NCBI RefSeq assembly: GCF_003002895.1
Contig: NZ_PVTI01000003.1
Location: 62,001 to 126,000, forward strand
From: Knoellia remsis
Lineage (GTDB): Bacteria > Actinomycetota > Actinomycetes > Actinomycetales > Dermatophilaceae
DNA length: 64,000 bases
Direction: 5' to 3'
Both the position numbers and the translations under genes were made by a program. This document shows, piece after piece, positions 8,694 to 22,375 of the stretch (position 1 is its first letter; each line of letters starts with the position of its first letter). The notes below the pieces were generated by a model. The model was not told the DNA's origin. It ran no database searches and worked only from the letters and a program-made list of their open reading frames with translations.

Positions 8694-10790
8694 GTGACCT
8701 CGACGCCCCTGCCCACCGACCCCCCGGCCAGCCCGTCGAACCCCAGTGTCGACCCAGACCCCGCCGAGCAGACCGTCCCCCTGAGCACGCCCCCGCAGAC
8801 GCCGATCGGGCGGATCCCCGTGCTCGACGTCACCCCGGTCGTCGACGGCGGTGCCCGCCCGACGAAGTCCGTCGTCGGCGAGGCCTTCCTCGTCACGGCG
8901 ACGGTGCTGCGCGAGGGACACGACGCCGTCAACGCGAGCGTCGTCCTCACCGACCCCGACGGCACCGACCACGTGCAGCCCATGGTGTGCACGAACGTCG
9001 GGCTCAACCAGTGGGAGGCCGTCGTCACCGCCGACCGCACCGGGCTGTGGACCTTCCGGGTCGAAGGGTGGTCGGACCCCTACGGCACGTGGGAGCACGA
9101 CGCCACGGTCAAGATCCAGGCCGGGGTCGACACCGACCTCATGCTCGCCGAGGGCGCCCTCTTCCTCGAGCGCGCCGCCGAGACCGAGAACCGCACCCCC
9201 GAGGGCGCGGCCCTGTTGCGCCAGGGCGCCGCCACCCTGCGCGACGAGTCCCGCCCCGCCCAGGTCCGTCTGTCCGCCGTGACCCACGGACCCGTGCACG
9301 ACGAGCTGACGACCACTCCGGTGAGGGACCTCGTGAGCCCGAGTGCGGCATACCCGCTGCTCGTCGAGCGCGAGCTCGCCCTCGCCGGCGCGTGGTACGA
9401 GTTCTTCCCCCGCAGCGAAGGCGCGACCTACGACGAGACAACGCACACATGGCGCTCCGGCACGCTGCGCACCGCCGCCGAGCGGCTCGACGCCGTCGCG
9501 GACATGGGCTTCGACGTCATCTACCTCACCCCGATCCACCCCATCGGCAGCGCCGCGAAGAAGGGCCCGAACAACACCCTCGACGCCGGCCCCGACGACC
9601 CCGGCAGCCCCTACGCCATCGGCTCCCCCGATGGTGGGCACGACGCGATCCACCCCGACCTCGGGACGTTCGAGGACTTCGACGCGTTCGTCGCGCGCGC
9701 CCGCGAGCTCGGCCTCGAGGTGGCGCTCGACCTCGCCCTGCAGTGCTCCCCCGACCACCCGTGGGTCGCCGAGCACCCGGAGTGGTTCACGACCCGCGCC
9801 GACGGAACGATCGCCTACGCCGAGAACCCGCCGAAGAAGTACCAGGACATCTACCCGCTGAACTTCGACAACGACCCCGCCGGGATCTATGCCGAGGTGC
9901 GCCGCGTCGTGCAGGTGTGGATCGACCACGGGGTCACGCTCTTCCGCGTGGACAACCCGCACACGAAGCCGGTCGAGTTCTGGCAGTGGCTCATCCAGGA
10001 CGTGGCCCAGGACCACCCCGACATCATCTGGCTCAGCGAGGCGTTCACGAAGCCGGCGATGATGCGCACCCTCGCCAAGGTCGGCTTCCAGCAGAGCTAC
10101 ACGTACTACGCGTGGCGCAACACCAAGCCCGAGCTCGAGGAGTACGTCACCGAGCTCGCCGGCGAGACCTCGCCCTACATGCGGCCCAGCTTCTGGCCGA
10201 CGACGCACGACATCCTCACGCCCTACATGCAGTTCGGCGGGCCGGCGGCCTGGAAGCTGCGCGCCGCCCTCGCCGGGACGCTCGTACCGACCTACGGCAT
10301 CTATGCCGGCTACGAGCTCATGGAGCACGTCGCGCGACCCGGCGCCGAGGAGCAGATCGACAACGAGAAGTACCAGTACAAGGACCGCGAGTGGTCCTCG
10401 TATGACGCGGGCGGACCTCGCGAGGGACAGTCGCTCGCCTACTACCTCAAGCGGCTCAACGAGATCCGTCGAGCGCACCCGGCGCTGCAGTGGCTGCGCA
10501 ACATCGCCTTCCACCACGCCGACGACGCGAACATCATGGCGTTCAGCAAGCGCCGCATCCTCGACGACGGCCGCGAGGACGTCGTCATCGTCATCGCCAA
10601 CCTCGACCCGCACTCGACCCGCTGGAGCCGCGTCGTCTTCGACATGGAGGCGCTCGGCCTGCACCCGGACGAGGGGTTCCGCGCCCACGACCTCGTGACC
10701 GACCAGTGGTGGGACTTCCACCGCGAGGTCATGGTCCAGCTCGGCCCGGACCACGAGCCGGTGCACATCATCGAGCTCGTCCGCTGGTAA
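8694..10790 (+). CDS. glgE: Alpha-1,4-glucan:maltose-1-phosphate maltosyltransferase
   Basis: This GH13_3 enzyme of about 698 residues transfers maltosyl units from maltose-1-phosphate onto alpha-1,4-glucan chains. Visible landmarks are the FYEFFPRS-like block (WYEFFPRSEG), YPLNFDNDPAG, the nucleophile Asp in FRVDNPHTKP (about residue 420), the acid/base Glu in WLSEAFTKP and the third Asp in FWPTTHDILTP. The N-terminal 60 residues are proline-rich and poorly conserved, typical of the family. The GTG at 8694 is chosen because it follows a -10-like TAGCGT by 7 nt. It is the first gene of glgE-treS-pep2-glgB, the maltosyl-phosphate branch of glycogen synthesis. Confidence 0.95.
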   Translation: MTSTPLPTDPPASPSNPSVDPDPAEQTVPLSTPPQTPIGRIPVLDVTPVVDGGARPTKSVVGEAFLVTATVLREGHDAVNASVVLTDPDGTDHVQPMVCTNVGLNQWEAVVTADRTGLWTFRVEGWSDPYGTWEHDATVKIQAGVDTDLMLAEGALFLERAAETENRTPEGAALLRQGAATLRDESRPAQVRLSAVTHGPVHDELTTTPVRDLVSPSAAYPLLVERELALAGAWYEFFPRSEGATYDETTHTWRSGTLRTAAERLDAVADMGFDVIYLTPIHPIGSAAKKGPNNTLDAGPDDPGSPYAIGSPDGGHDAIHPDLGTFEDFDAFVARARELGLEVALDLALQCSPDHPWVAEHPEWFTTRADGTIAYAENPPKKYQDIYPLNFDNDPAGIYAEVRRVVQVWIDHGVTLFRVDNPHTKPVEFWQWLIQDVAQDHPDIIWLSEAFTKPAMMRTLAKVGFQQSYTYYAWRNTKPELEEYVTELAGETSPYMRPSFWPTTHDILTPYMQFGGPAAWKLRAALAGTLVPTYGIYAGYELMEHVARPGAEEQIDNEKYQYKDREWSSYDAGGPREGQSLAYYLKRLNEIRRAHPALQWLRNIAFHHADDANIMAFSKRRILDDGREDVVIVIANLDPHSTRWSRVVFDMEALGLHPDEGFRAHDLVTDQWWDFHREVMVQLGPDHEPVHIIELVRW

Positions 10791-10796
10791 AGGAGG
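10791..10796 (+). promoter_or_regulatory. Strong Shine-Dalgarno of treS
   Basis: AGGAGG starts right after the glgE TAA and lies 10 nt before the treS ATG. It is one of the best ribosome-binding sites in the window and sets the treS start. Confidence 0.7.
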
Positions 10797-10806
10797 ACCT
10801 GACCCC

Positions 10807-12514
<1,708 letters not shown>

Positions 12515-12522
<8 letters not shown>

Positions 12523-13987
12523 GATCCTCCACGCCGACCTCGAGCCGACGCGCGCCCAGCTCGTCGAGTCGTGGATCGCCCACCAGCGGTGGTATGCCGC
12601 GAAGGGCTCCCAGCCCCGACTGCGGCTCGTCGACTCCTGGCGTCTCGACGACCCCGAAGGGCGCAGCGGGGTCGAGACCCTGATCGTCGCGGACGGCTCC
12701 GGGTCGACGCCGGTCCACTACCAGGTGCCGGTCACCTATCGTGACGCACCGCTCGAGGGGCACGAGGACCACCTCATCGGCACGACCGAGCACTCCGTCC
12801 TCGGCACGAGATGGGTCTACGACGGGGTGCACGACCCCGCCTACACCGGGGCACTGATGCTGTTCGTCACCGGCGCCGCGGAGGCGCAGTCGGGGTCGGT
12901 CTCCGACACCCCCGACCCACGGGTCACGTCGAGCCAGGTGCGCCCGATGCGACCGGTGGTGCGCAGCGCGCGAGTCCTCTCCGGCGAGCAGTCGAACACC
13001 TCGATCATCTACGACGCCACCGATGAGGACGGTTCGCCGGCGCCGGTGATCATCAAGGTCTTCCGCATGCTCGCGGACGGTGAGAACCCTGACGTCGTCC
13101 TCCAGTCGGCGCTCGTCAGGGCAGGGTCCGACCGCGTCCCCGCCGTCCTCGGCTCGATCGCGGGCGAGTGGACCACGGGCGACGCGCGCACGGCATACGG
13201 GCACTTCGCGTTCGCGCAGGAGTTCCTGCCAGGAGTCGAGGATGCATGGCGGGTCGCGCTCCGAGCCGCCGAGGACGGCGAGGACTTCACCGAGCCGGCG
13301 CGTGAGCTGGGCGCAGCGACGGCCGAGGTGCACGCGACCCTCGCCGAGGCGCTCGGCACGAGCGAGACCACGCCCGAGGTGGCGCGCGACCTCGTCTCGG
13401 GCATGCGCGCGCGGTATGCGGCGGCTGCCGCCGAGGCTCCCGCGCTGCACCAGCACGAGGACGCCGTCATGGCCCTCCTCGATGCCTCGCTCGACGCGAA
13501 CTGGCCTGCCCTGCAACGCATCCACGGCGACTACCACCTCGGTCAGGTGCTCCGCTCCCCCGAGCGCGGCTGGATCCTCCTCGACTTCGAGGGCGAGCCG
13601 CTGCGTCCCCTGTCCGAGCGCACCGAGCCGGACCAGTGGCTGCGCGACATCGCCGGGATGCTCCGCAGCTTCGACTACGCCGGCGGCGCCGTCGAGCACG
13701 CCGGCAGTGGCTCGGCCCGCGACTGGGTCACGGCGGCGCAGCAGGCGTTCCTCGACGGCTACACGGCGACGAAGGGTGACGACCCGCGCGACCACGGCAC
13801 ACTGCTCGACGCTTTCGAGCTCGACAAGGCGATGTACGAGGTCGTCTACGAGGTGCGCAACCGCCCGTCGTGGGTGGACATCCCGCTCGCGGCCGTCGAG
13901 CGCCTCGCCGCGCGCACCCACGACGGCGCGACGGGCACCCCGGCGCGCACCCGGCATACCGACAAGACCGAGGAGGACCCGACGTGA
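12515..13987 (+). CDS. pep2: Maltokinase
   Basis: This 490-residue protein phosphorylates maltose to maltose-1-phosphate with ATP. It has the Pep2/Mak N-terminal block WIAHQRWYAAKG, an EQSNTSIIY segment and the aminoglycoside-phosphotransferase-like catalytic core RIHGDYHLGQVL with ILLDFEGEP. The GTG start lies inside the end of treS (8-nt overlap) and is preceded by AGGAG. Its TGA overlaps the glgB GTG by 4 nt. The chain of overlaps indicates one polycistronic unit supplying GlgE with its donor. Confidence 0.93.
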
Positions 13988-16281
13988 CCCCCACTCCGGA
14001 GAACGAGGTCGGCGGCGCGATCAGCGCCCTCATCCAGGGCCGCCACCAGCAGCCCCACGACCTGCTCGGCCAGCACCTCGAGCCCAACGGTCTGCGCATC
14101 CGCGCCCTGCGGCCGATGGCGTCGAGCGTGCGCGTGCGCTTCGCCGATGGTGAGGAGCTGCCTCTCGAGCACGAGGCTGAGGGGGTGTGGTCGGCGGTGC
14201 GCGAGGGCGCGACCGAGACGATGGACTACCGGCTGCTCGTCGACTGGGGCGACGGCTACGAGCACGTCCAGGACGACCCCTACCGCTTCGCGCCGACGCT
14301 CGGCCAGGTCGACCTCCACCTCGTGAACGAGGGGCGCCACGAGCAGCTGTGGAACGTCCTCGGTGCGCGGGTGCACGAGTATGCCGGTCCGCTGGGGCCC
14401 GTGCGCGGCACGAGCTTCGCGGTGTGGGCGCCGCGCGCGAAGGCCGTGCGGGTCATCGGTGACTTCAACGGCTGGGACGGCCGGATGCACCCGATGCGGC
14501 TCATCGGGTCCAGCGGCGTGTGGGAGCTGTTCGTCCCCGGCGTCGAGGCCGGCGCGACCTACAAGTACGAGATCCGCGGCGCCGATGACGTCGTGCGTGC
14601 GAAGGCCGATCCGATGGCCCGGCGCACGCAGGCGCCCCCGGAGACGGGCTCGGTCGTCGAGGAGTCCCGCCACGAGTGGGGTGACGCGGCGTGGATGGAG
14701 CGGCGCGCGCAGAGCAACCCGCACACCGGGCCGATGAGCGTCTACGAGGTGCACCTCGGGTCGTGGCGGCAGGGCCTGTCCTACCGCGAGCTCGCCGAGC
14801 ACCTCGTCAACTACGTGCGCGACCTCGGGTTCACGCACGTCGAGTTCCTGCCGGTCATGGAGCACCCCTATGGGCCGTCGTGGGGCTACCAGGTCACCGG
14901 CTACTACGCGCCGACCGCCCGCTTCGGGACGCCGGACGAGTTCAAGTACCTCGTCGACGCGCTCCACCAGGCCGGGATCGGCGTCATCCTCGACTGGGTG
15001 CCCGGCCACTTCCCGCGCGACGACTGGGCGCTGGCACGCTTCGACGGGCTGCCGCTCTACGAGCACCCCGACCCCCGTCGCGGCGACCAGCCCGACTGGG
15101 GCACGCACATCTTCGACTTCGGCCGGCTCGAGGTGCGCAACTTCCTCGTCGCCAACGCGCTCTACTGGCTCGAGGAGTTCCACGTCGACGGACTGCGCGT
15201 CGACGCCGTCGCCTCCATGCTCTACCTCGACTACTCCCGCAAGGACGGCGAGTGGCTGCCCAACGTCCATGGCGGGCGCGAGCACCTCGAGGCGATCGGG
15301 CTGCTCCAGGAGACCAACGCCACGGCATACAAGCGCGTCCCCGGCATCGTCACCGTCGCCGAGGAGTCGACGTCGTGGCCCGGCGTGACGAAGCCGACGA
15401 GCGGCGGCGGGCTCGGCTTCGGGCTGAAGTGGAACATGGGCTGGATGAACGACTCGCTGCGCTACCTGCACGAGCGGCCGATCGACCGGCAGTTCCACCA
15501 CCACCTGCTGACCTTCGCGCTCATGTATGCCTACAGCGAGAACTACCTCCTGCCGATCAGCCACGACGAGGTCGTCCACGGCAAGGGCTCACTCGTGAAC
15601 AAGGCGCCGGGCAACCGCACCGAGCAGCTCGCGACGGTGCGCGCGTTCCTCGCGTACATGTGGGCGCACCCGGGCAAGCAGCTGCTGTTCATGGGCTGCG
15701 AGTTCGCCCAGCCGAGCGAGTGGGCCGACGGGCGATCGCTCGACTGGTGGCTCCTCGACCAGCCGGCGCACTACCGCGTGCACAACCTCGTCAAGGAGCT
15801 CAACCGGATCTACCGCGAGCACCCGGCACTGTGGGCCCTCGACTCGGTGCCGGCAGGGTTCGAGTGGCTCGACGCCGACGACAACAGCGGCAACACCTAC
15901 TCGTTCGTGCGGTTCGCGGACCCAATACGGCAGAGCGGTGACGTCGTTGCCTGCGTCGTGAACTTCGGCGGCGAGGACAAGGAGTGGATCCGGGTCGGGC
16001 TGCCGCGGGGCGGCCAGTGGCGGGTCATCCTCGACACGAGTGGCTACGACCAGCACGGCTCGCCGAGCCAGGCCGACGTCGTCCTCGACGCGGTGCAGGA
16101 GCCGTGGAACAACCAGCCGTTCCACGTCACCGTGCGCCTTGCCGGGCTGAGCGCGCTCTACCTCGCACCGGTCGTGGACGAGGTCGTCGAGGAGGTCGTC
16201 GAGGAGGTCGTGGACGACGTCGCCGAGGTCGTCGAGGCGCCGGCTGAGGTCACCCCGCCGCCACCTGCAACGACAGGGTGA
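13984..16281 (+). CDS. glgB: 1,4-alpha-glucan branching enzyme
   Basis: This GH13_9 enzyme of about 765 residues creates alpha-1,6 branches in glycogen. Carbohydrate-binding module 48 is seen in FAVWAPRAKAVRVIGDFNGWDG, split here as FAVWAPRAKAV and IGDFNGWDG. The catalytic domain has GLRVDAVASMLYLDYSR (nucleophile near residue 407), TVAEEST and LPISHDEVVHGKGS. The start is the GTG that overlaps the pep2 stop. The last 40 residues are an unusual valine/acid repeat (VVEEVV units) followed by PPPPATTG, not part of the usual fold. The final 32 nt overlap the convergent DUF1905 gene. Confidence 0.95.
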   Translation: MTPTPENEVGGAISALIQGRHQQPHDLLGQHLEPNGLRIRALRPMASSVRVRFADGEELPLEHEAEGVWSAVREGATETMDYRLLVDWGDGYEHVQDDPYRFAPTLGQVDLHLVNEGRHEQLWNVLGARVHEYAGPLGPVRGTSFAVWAPRAKAVRVIGDFNGWDGRMHPMRLIGSSGVWELFVPGVEAGATYKYEIRGADDVVRAKADPMARRTQAPPETGSVVEESRHEWGDAAWMERRAQSNPHTGPMSVYEVHLGSWRQGLSYRELAEHLVNYVRDLGFTHVEFLPVMEHPYGPSWGYQVTGYYAPTARFGTPDEFKYLVDALHQAGIGVILDWVPGHFPRDDWALARFDGLPLYEHPDPRRGDQPDWGTHIFDFGRLEVRNFLVANALYWLEEFHVDGLRVDAVASMLYLDYSRKDGEWLPNVHGGREHLEAIGLLQETNATAYKRVPGIVTVAEESTSWPGVTKPTSGGGLGFGLKWNMGWMNDSLRYLHERPIDRQFHHHLLTFALMYAYSENYLLPISHDEVVHGKGSLVNKAPGNRTEQLATVRAFLAYMWAHPGKQLLFMGCEFAQPSEWADGRSLDWWLLDQPAHYRVHNLVKELNRIYREHPALWALDSVPAGFEWLDADDNSGNTYSFVRFADPIRQSGDVVACVVNFGGEDKEWIRVGLPRGGQWRVILDTSGYDQHGSPSQADVVLDAVQEPWNNQPFHVTVRLAGLSALYLAPVVDEVVEEVVEEVVDDVAEVVEAPAEVTPPPPATTG

Positions 16282-16546
16282 CGCTCACCGTCGCGCCGAC
16301 CTCGACGCCCTCGGCGCGACGGACCGCGTCCTTGAGCGGCAACAGGTAGCCGCCGTCCTTGGGGAACAGCGACGTCGTGAACTCGGTGTCGCCGAGCCGT
16401 GCGGTGACGGGGATTGCTCCCCACCCATAGGTGAGCAGGCGCTTGTGGTCCTCGACGACGCCCGCCTCGTTCTCCGGCAGCGCGACGAAGACGTAGGGCG
16501 CGGGTCCCCGCCACTCGATGACCTCACCACTGAACTCGAGCTCCAC
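16250..16546 (-). CDS. DUF1905 domain protein
   Basis: This small protein of about 98 residues has the DUF1905 pattern VELEFSGEVIEWRGPAP, VFVALPEN, then GWGAIPVTARLGDTEF and LFPKDGGYLLPLKDAVR. The family forms a compact beta-barrel of unknown function, sometimes fused to other domains. The GTG at 16546 is chosen because a TAGGGT hexamer ends 7 nt upstream; another GTG at 16555 would overlap that hexamer. The 3' end overlaps the convergent glgB 3' end by 32 nt. The function cannot be inferred from context. Confidence 0.8.
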   Translation of the reverse strand: MELEFSGEVIEWRGPAPYVFVALPENEAGVVEDHKRLLTYGWGAIPVTARLGDTEFTTSLFPKDGGYLLPLKDAVRRAEGVEVGATVSVTLSLQVAAG

Positions 16547-16553
16547 GAGCCTC

Positions 16554-16601
16554 ACCCTAGGCGCCGAGGGCATGGCGCGGCCCCGGGGCGACTGACACGA
16601 T
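16554..16601. promoter_or_regulatory. Divergent promoter gap of the DUF1905 gene and pgm
   Basis: TAGGGT on the minus strand (16554-16559) is 7 nt before the DUF1905 GTG. CACGAT on the plus strand (16596-16601) is 6 nt before the pgm ATG. Both fit leaderless starts. Confidence 0.45.
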
Positions 16602-16607
16602 GGGGGC

Positions 16608-18272
<1,665 letters not shown>

Positions 18273-18306
18273 GGACGGCGCTCACGAATGCTGGCGAGAG
18301 GCAGGG

Positions 18307-19509
18307 TCACCGGAAGGCGCCGACCGTGGCCGCGCGCTCGGTGAGCTTGCGGGCGTTGTCGTTCGTGGTCGTCGTGCCCATCGGGACACCGCCGTAGGTG
18401 ATGCGCGGGTTCGACCAGTAGTTGAGGCGGGTGCAGCCCGACGTGCAGTTGTAGGCCATGATCGTGCGCCACTTGCCGGCCGGGTACTGGTAGCCGTGCG
18501 CGTAGCCGGACGTGCCCGAGTTCGCCGGGTCGTGCTCGGCGCCCTGGTTGTGGCCGATCTCGTGACCGAAGCTGTAGTAGCCGGTGGCGCACGACGTCGC
18601 GACGACGGAGAAGGCGGTCGCGGCGGTCGCGTTGAGGTATCCGATGCCGCAGTAGGCCGTGCCGGTCGTCAGGAGGACGTTGACGTCGGCGCCGACCTGG
18701 TCGCGGACCGCGTGCATGTCGTCGAGGTAGCCGTCGTTCGTGCCGCTGAACCGGTTGAGGTCCGTGCTGAAGTTGCCCGTCTCGCTATAGGGCGAGTTGC
18801 GGTAGCCGGCGAGCTCCATCGTGATCGGGATGCCCGAGTTCGCGTAGCCGGTGTTCGTCTCGGCGACGGCCTGCTCGGCGATGGCCTGTGCCGACCCGCC
18901 GTTCTGCGCGGCCGCCTGGGCGGACGCGACGACGAGGACGCGGATGACGGTGTTGGCCGTCGTGCCGCCCGGAGTGGTCGGAGCGGGCTTCTTGGCCGTG
19001 AGATTCCTGCCTCCACCGTCGGGCAGGGTGTCGGGGTGTTCGGCAGGCATCGCGGCGAGGTCGACCTCGGTGAGGACATGGCTGCCGCGGGCCCCGGGGG
19101 CGATCCGGAAGAGTCGCTCGCCGAGCTGGACGCTGGCGGTGACCTCGTTGCCGCGGCGGACGAACGTCACGTCGTACTGCGTGCCGGAGATCCGGCCGGA
19201 CCAGACCTTCGAGCCGCTCGAGTTCGTTGTGGCGCGGGTGCGCTCGGCGACGACGTGACGGTCACCGAGGTCGATCGCGACCGTGCCGGACTCGAGCGCG
19301 CGGGCGTCGAGGCGGATGACGCTGCGGTCCTTGGCGACCGGGTCCTGGGCGCCACGGGCGTTCTCGGCGGACTGCGCGGAGGCGGAGGCGGCACCGAGGA
19401 CGAGCTCGGGCGGCGCGTCACCCGAGGCGCTGGCGGCACCGGTGACGGCGAGCGGCGCGGCGGTGAGCGCGGCGATGGCGGGAATGCTGAGTCGACGCAG
19501 CAGGGTCAT
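18307..19509 (-). CDS. Secreted zinc metalloprotease (metzincin, M12-like)
   Basis: This 400-residue precursor has a signal peptide (MTLLRRLSIPAIAALTAAPL, cleavage likely after ASA). A pro-region is followed by a catalytic domain with the extended zinc motif HEIGHNQGAEHD and a Met-turn TIMAYN about 50 residues later, the metzincin signature. It should be exported and hydrolyse peptides outside the cell. ATG 19509 gives the cleanest signal peptide and has AGGAGA nearby; a GTG at 19545 behind AGGAGG would add 12 residues. A TAGCGT hexamer at 19558-19563 may be the -10. Confidence 0.88.
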   Translation of the reverse strand: MTLLRRLSIPAIAALTAAPLAVTGAASASGDAPPELVLGAASASAQSAENARGAQDPVAKDRSVIRLDARALESGTVAIDLGDRHVVAERTRATTNSSGSKVWSGRISGTQYDVTFVRRGNEVTASVQLGERLFRIAPGARGSHVLTEVDLAAMPAEHPDTLPDGGGRNLTAKKPAPTTPGGTTANTVIRVLVVASAQAAAQNGGSAQAIAEQAVAETNTGYANSGIPITMELAGYRNSPYSETGNFSTDLNRFSGTNDGYLDDMHAVRDQVGADVNVLLTTGTAYCGIGYLNATAATAFSVVATSCATGYYSFGHEIGHNQGAEHDPANSGTSGYAHGYQYPAGKWRTIMAYNCTSGCTRLNYWSNPRITYGGVPMGTTTTNDNARKLTERAATVGAFR

Positions 19510-19658
19510 GGCATCTCCTGTCGGGGCTGCGGTGACGGTCGTCACCGCGTCCTCCTGACGCTAGGAGCCGGCCCACAAAGGCACGGTCAAGAACGCACCA
19601 AGCCCCGGTCAACACTGGACTCGGCGACCGTGAGGTCACCCCTCTCGAGCACGCCACT

Positions 19659-20297
<639 letters not shown>

Positions 20298-20319
20298 CGT
20301 CGTAGCGCCGCAGCACCGC

Positions 20320-21582
20320 TCAGGCCACCACCCCCGAGAGGCGGTGCTGTTCGTCGTTCAGCCACATGCCGAGCAGGCCGCCGAAGTGCGCCTCGAACCG
20401 CTCCCACTCGTGCGGCGGGTAGGTCTGCTGGATCGTCGACTGGAGCATGACCCGGAACTCGTCCGACCCGACCCACTCATGCACCATCTCGTCGACGTGC
20501 GGCAGCGAGGTCGCGCAGAACTCGGCGTACTGCTCGCTCGTGAAGTGCTCGTCCGCGAGCCCTTGGTATGCCGCGAGCTTGCCTTCGTAGTCGAGCGCGT
20601 CGTCGTCGGCGACCGCGAACCACGGGTCGGTGTCGACCTGGGTGCGGGCGACGCGGCCGGTGACGGTGCAGAACACCGACCAGCGCAGCAAGGCCTTCAT
20701 GGCCCACGGGAAGTAGTAGTGCAGCGACGTCACCGCGACGTCGGGGCACGCGTTGGCGTAGTCGATGGGGTACACGACCCCGTCGCGCACGAGCATCTCG
20801 CACGAGTTGAACTCCCACCGGAAGAACGCGTTGACGGTCTGCGCGATGGTGACCGCCTCGCGGCCGGTCGACTCCGACAGGAAGCCGTGGTCGACGGCAT
20901 ACCGGTGGTGCATCGGCTCGTCGGGCTGGAACTTCATCACCATCGTCTCGGGCCCGATGGTGAGCGCCCGGGCGAAGACCTCGAAGCCGTCGACGGCCTT
21001 CTGCAGGTGCATGAGCATCTCGCCGGAGTCGTCGTAGGCCCGGTGCAACGCGTCTCGGTCCTTGATCATCGAGACGCCGCGCCAGGCACCGCCGTCGAAG
21101 GGCTTCATGAACATCGGGTAGCCGAGGTCGTCGGCGATGGCGTCGAGGTCGAAGCCACGGTTGTAGCGGCTCGAGGTGTAGGCCCAGCGCGCGTTGTCGA
21201 CAGGGTTCTTGTAGGGCACGAGCACCGTGTCGGGCACGTGCATGCCGAGACGCATGAGGGCGCAGTAGGCCGAGTGCTTCTCCATGGACTGGAAGGTGAA
21301 CGGGCTGTTGAGCAGGTAGACGTCGTCCATGAGCGAGGCCTTCTTGAGCCACTCGCGCGGGTGGTAGTACCAGTGCGCGAGCCGGTCGATGACGAGGTCC
21401 TGCCGGGGCCGGTCGCGCAGGTTGAACGGCTCGATCGTCATGCGCTCCGTCGTGACCCGGTGGTCCGCACCGTCCGCTGTCCGGATGACTCCCAACCTGC
21501 GGGCCAGCGCCTCGAAGACGGTGGGCCAGTCGTCCTCCGCCCCGAGCAGGAGGCCGATGAGGTGGTCGGTCTGCGGTGCCAT
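20320..21582 (-). CDS. ATP-grasp-like protein of unknown substrate
   Basis: This 420-residue protein resembles the ATP-grasp fold: YPMFMKPFDGGAWRGVSMI looks like the ATP-binding lysine and glycine loop, and EFNSCEMLVRDGVVYPIDYANACPD (EFNSCEM, YPIDYANACPD) like the metal-binding end of the site. Enzymes of this fold ligate a carboxylate to an amine or thiol through an acyl-phosphate. ATG 21582 is chosen because AAGGA lies 7 nt upstream. It is the last gene of an operon with two esterase-fold proteins, which suggests a shared peptide-, ester- or polymer-like substrate. The family call is moderate and the substrate unknown. Confidence 0.7.
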   Translation of the reverse strand: MAPQTDHLIGLLLGAEDDWPTVFEALARRLGVIRTADGADHRVTTERMTIEPFNLRDRPRQDLVIDRLAHWYYHPREWLKKASLMDDVYLLNSPFTFQSMEKHSAYCALMRLGMHVPDTVLVPYKNPVDNARWAYTSSRYNRGFDLDAIADDLGYPMFMKPFDGGAWRGVSMIKDRDALHRAYDDSGEMLMHLQKAVDGFEVFARALTIGPETMVMKFQPDEPMHHRYAVDHGFLSESTGREAVTIAQTVNAFFRWEFNSCEMLVRDGVVYPIDYANACPDVAVTSLHYYFPWAMKALLRWSVFCTVTGRVARTQVDTDPWFAVADDDALDYEGKLAAYQGLADEHFTSEQYAEFCATSLPHVDEMVHEWVGSDEFRVMLQSTIQQTYPPHEWERFEAHFGGLLGMWLNDEQHRLSGVVA

Positions 21583-21623
21583 GAGGGTGTCCTTCCGGGT
21601 GGGGGGGTCGGCAGGTCGAGAGG

Positions 21624-22370
21624 TCAGACGAAGCGGGGCAGGTGGTGGGCGAGCTGGCGCTGCCACCATGGCCAGTCGTGGGCGCTGTCGTGGCCCCACA
21701 CGTCGAGCTCGTGACGAATTCCCTTCTCCCCCAACAGTCCTGCGAAGTGTCGAGTCGACGGCAGAGCCTGCGTGGGGCTCACCTCGAACGGCCCTTCTCC
21801 GACGACGAGCAGCACCGAGAGCCGTTCGCGCAGCCAGTCGAGGTGGTCACCGTGGAGTCCGGGCACGTATGCCGTGGGGTTGGCGAAGTAGGTCGCGTCA
21901 CCGACCTCACCCCACGAGTTCCACGTCGTGGGGTCGTAGTTGCCGGAGAAGCCGAGGGCGAGCGGGGCGAGGTCGGCGCGCTGGAAGGCGAACTGCACTG
22001 CATGGTAGGCGCCGAGTGAGACCCCGAAGGTCATGAGCTCGGGTGGGCCCCCGACCTCTTCGGCGATCCACGGGATGACGGCCTCCTCGAGCCATGCCTG
22101 GTAGCAGGCGTGGCGGTTGGCGCGCTCCTCCGTCGGCACGTCACGCGCGGCCCACGTCCACCCGTCGAGCGAGTCGACGGCGAAGACGCTGACGCGCCCG
22201 GCGTCCACGAGGTCACGGACCGCGTCGAGCATGCCGTGGCCCTCGAAGTCGACGGCGCTGCCGCCCTCACTCGGGAACGCGAGCAGCGGGCGCCCCCAGT
22301 GACCGTGCCGCACGACACTCAGCTCGGTGTCGAGCCCGGGCACCTGCAGACTCACCTCGGCGTGGGGCAT
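21624..22370 (-). CDS. Alpha/beta-hydrolase esterase
   Basis: This 248-residue alpha/beta hydrolase has the nucleophile elbow GVSLGAYHAVQ (Ser in GxSxG), a probable acid in LLVVGEGPFE and the His in WGHDSAHDWPWW. It has no signal peptide, so it is cytoplasmic. It resembles the esterase group once grouped with PHB-depolymerase-like proteins. The ATG follows an AAGGATAGGG stretch that can serve as a ribosome-binding site. Its neighbours are a second esterase and the ATP-grasp gene. Confidence 0.82.
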   Translation of the reverse strand: MPHAEVSLQVPGLDTELSVVRHGHWGRPLLAFPSEGGSAVDFEGHGMLDAVRDLVDAGRVSVFAVDSLDGWTWAARDVPTEERANRHACYQAWLEEAVIPWIAEEVGGPPELMTFGVSLGAYHAVQFAFQRADLAPLALGFSGNYDPTTWNSWGEVGDATYFANPTAYVPGLHGDHLDWLRERLSVLLVVGEGPFEVSPTQALPSTRHFAGLLGEKGIRHELDVWGHDSAHDWPWWQRQLAHHLPRFV

Positions 22371-22375
22371 GCGCC

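Noticed and set aside
8582-9040. N-terminal extension of GlgP beyond 8581
   Set aside because: The family N-terminus begins at KAIRRFSVRP, and the added frame is Ser/Arg/Thr-rich shadow of glgE.
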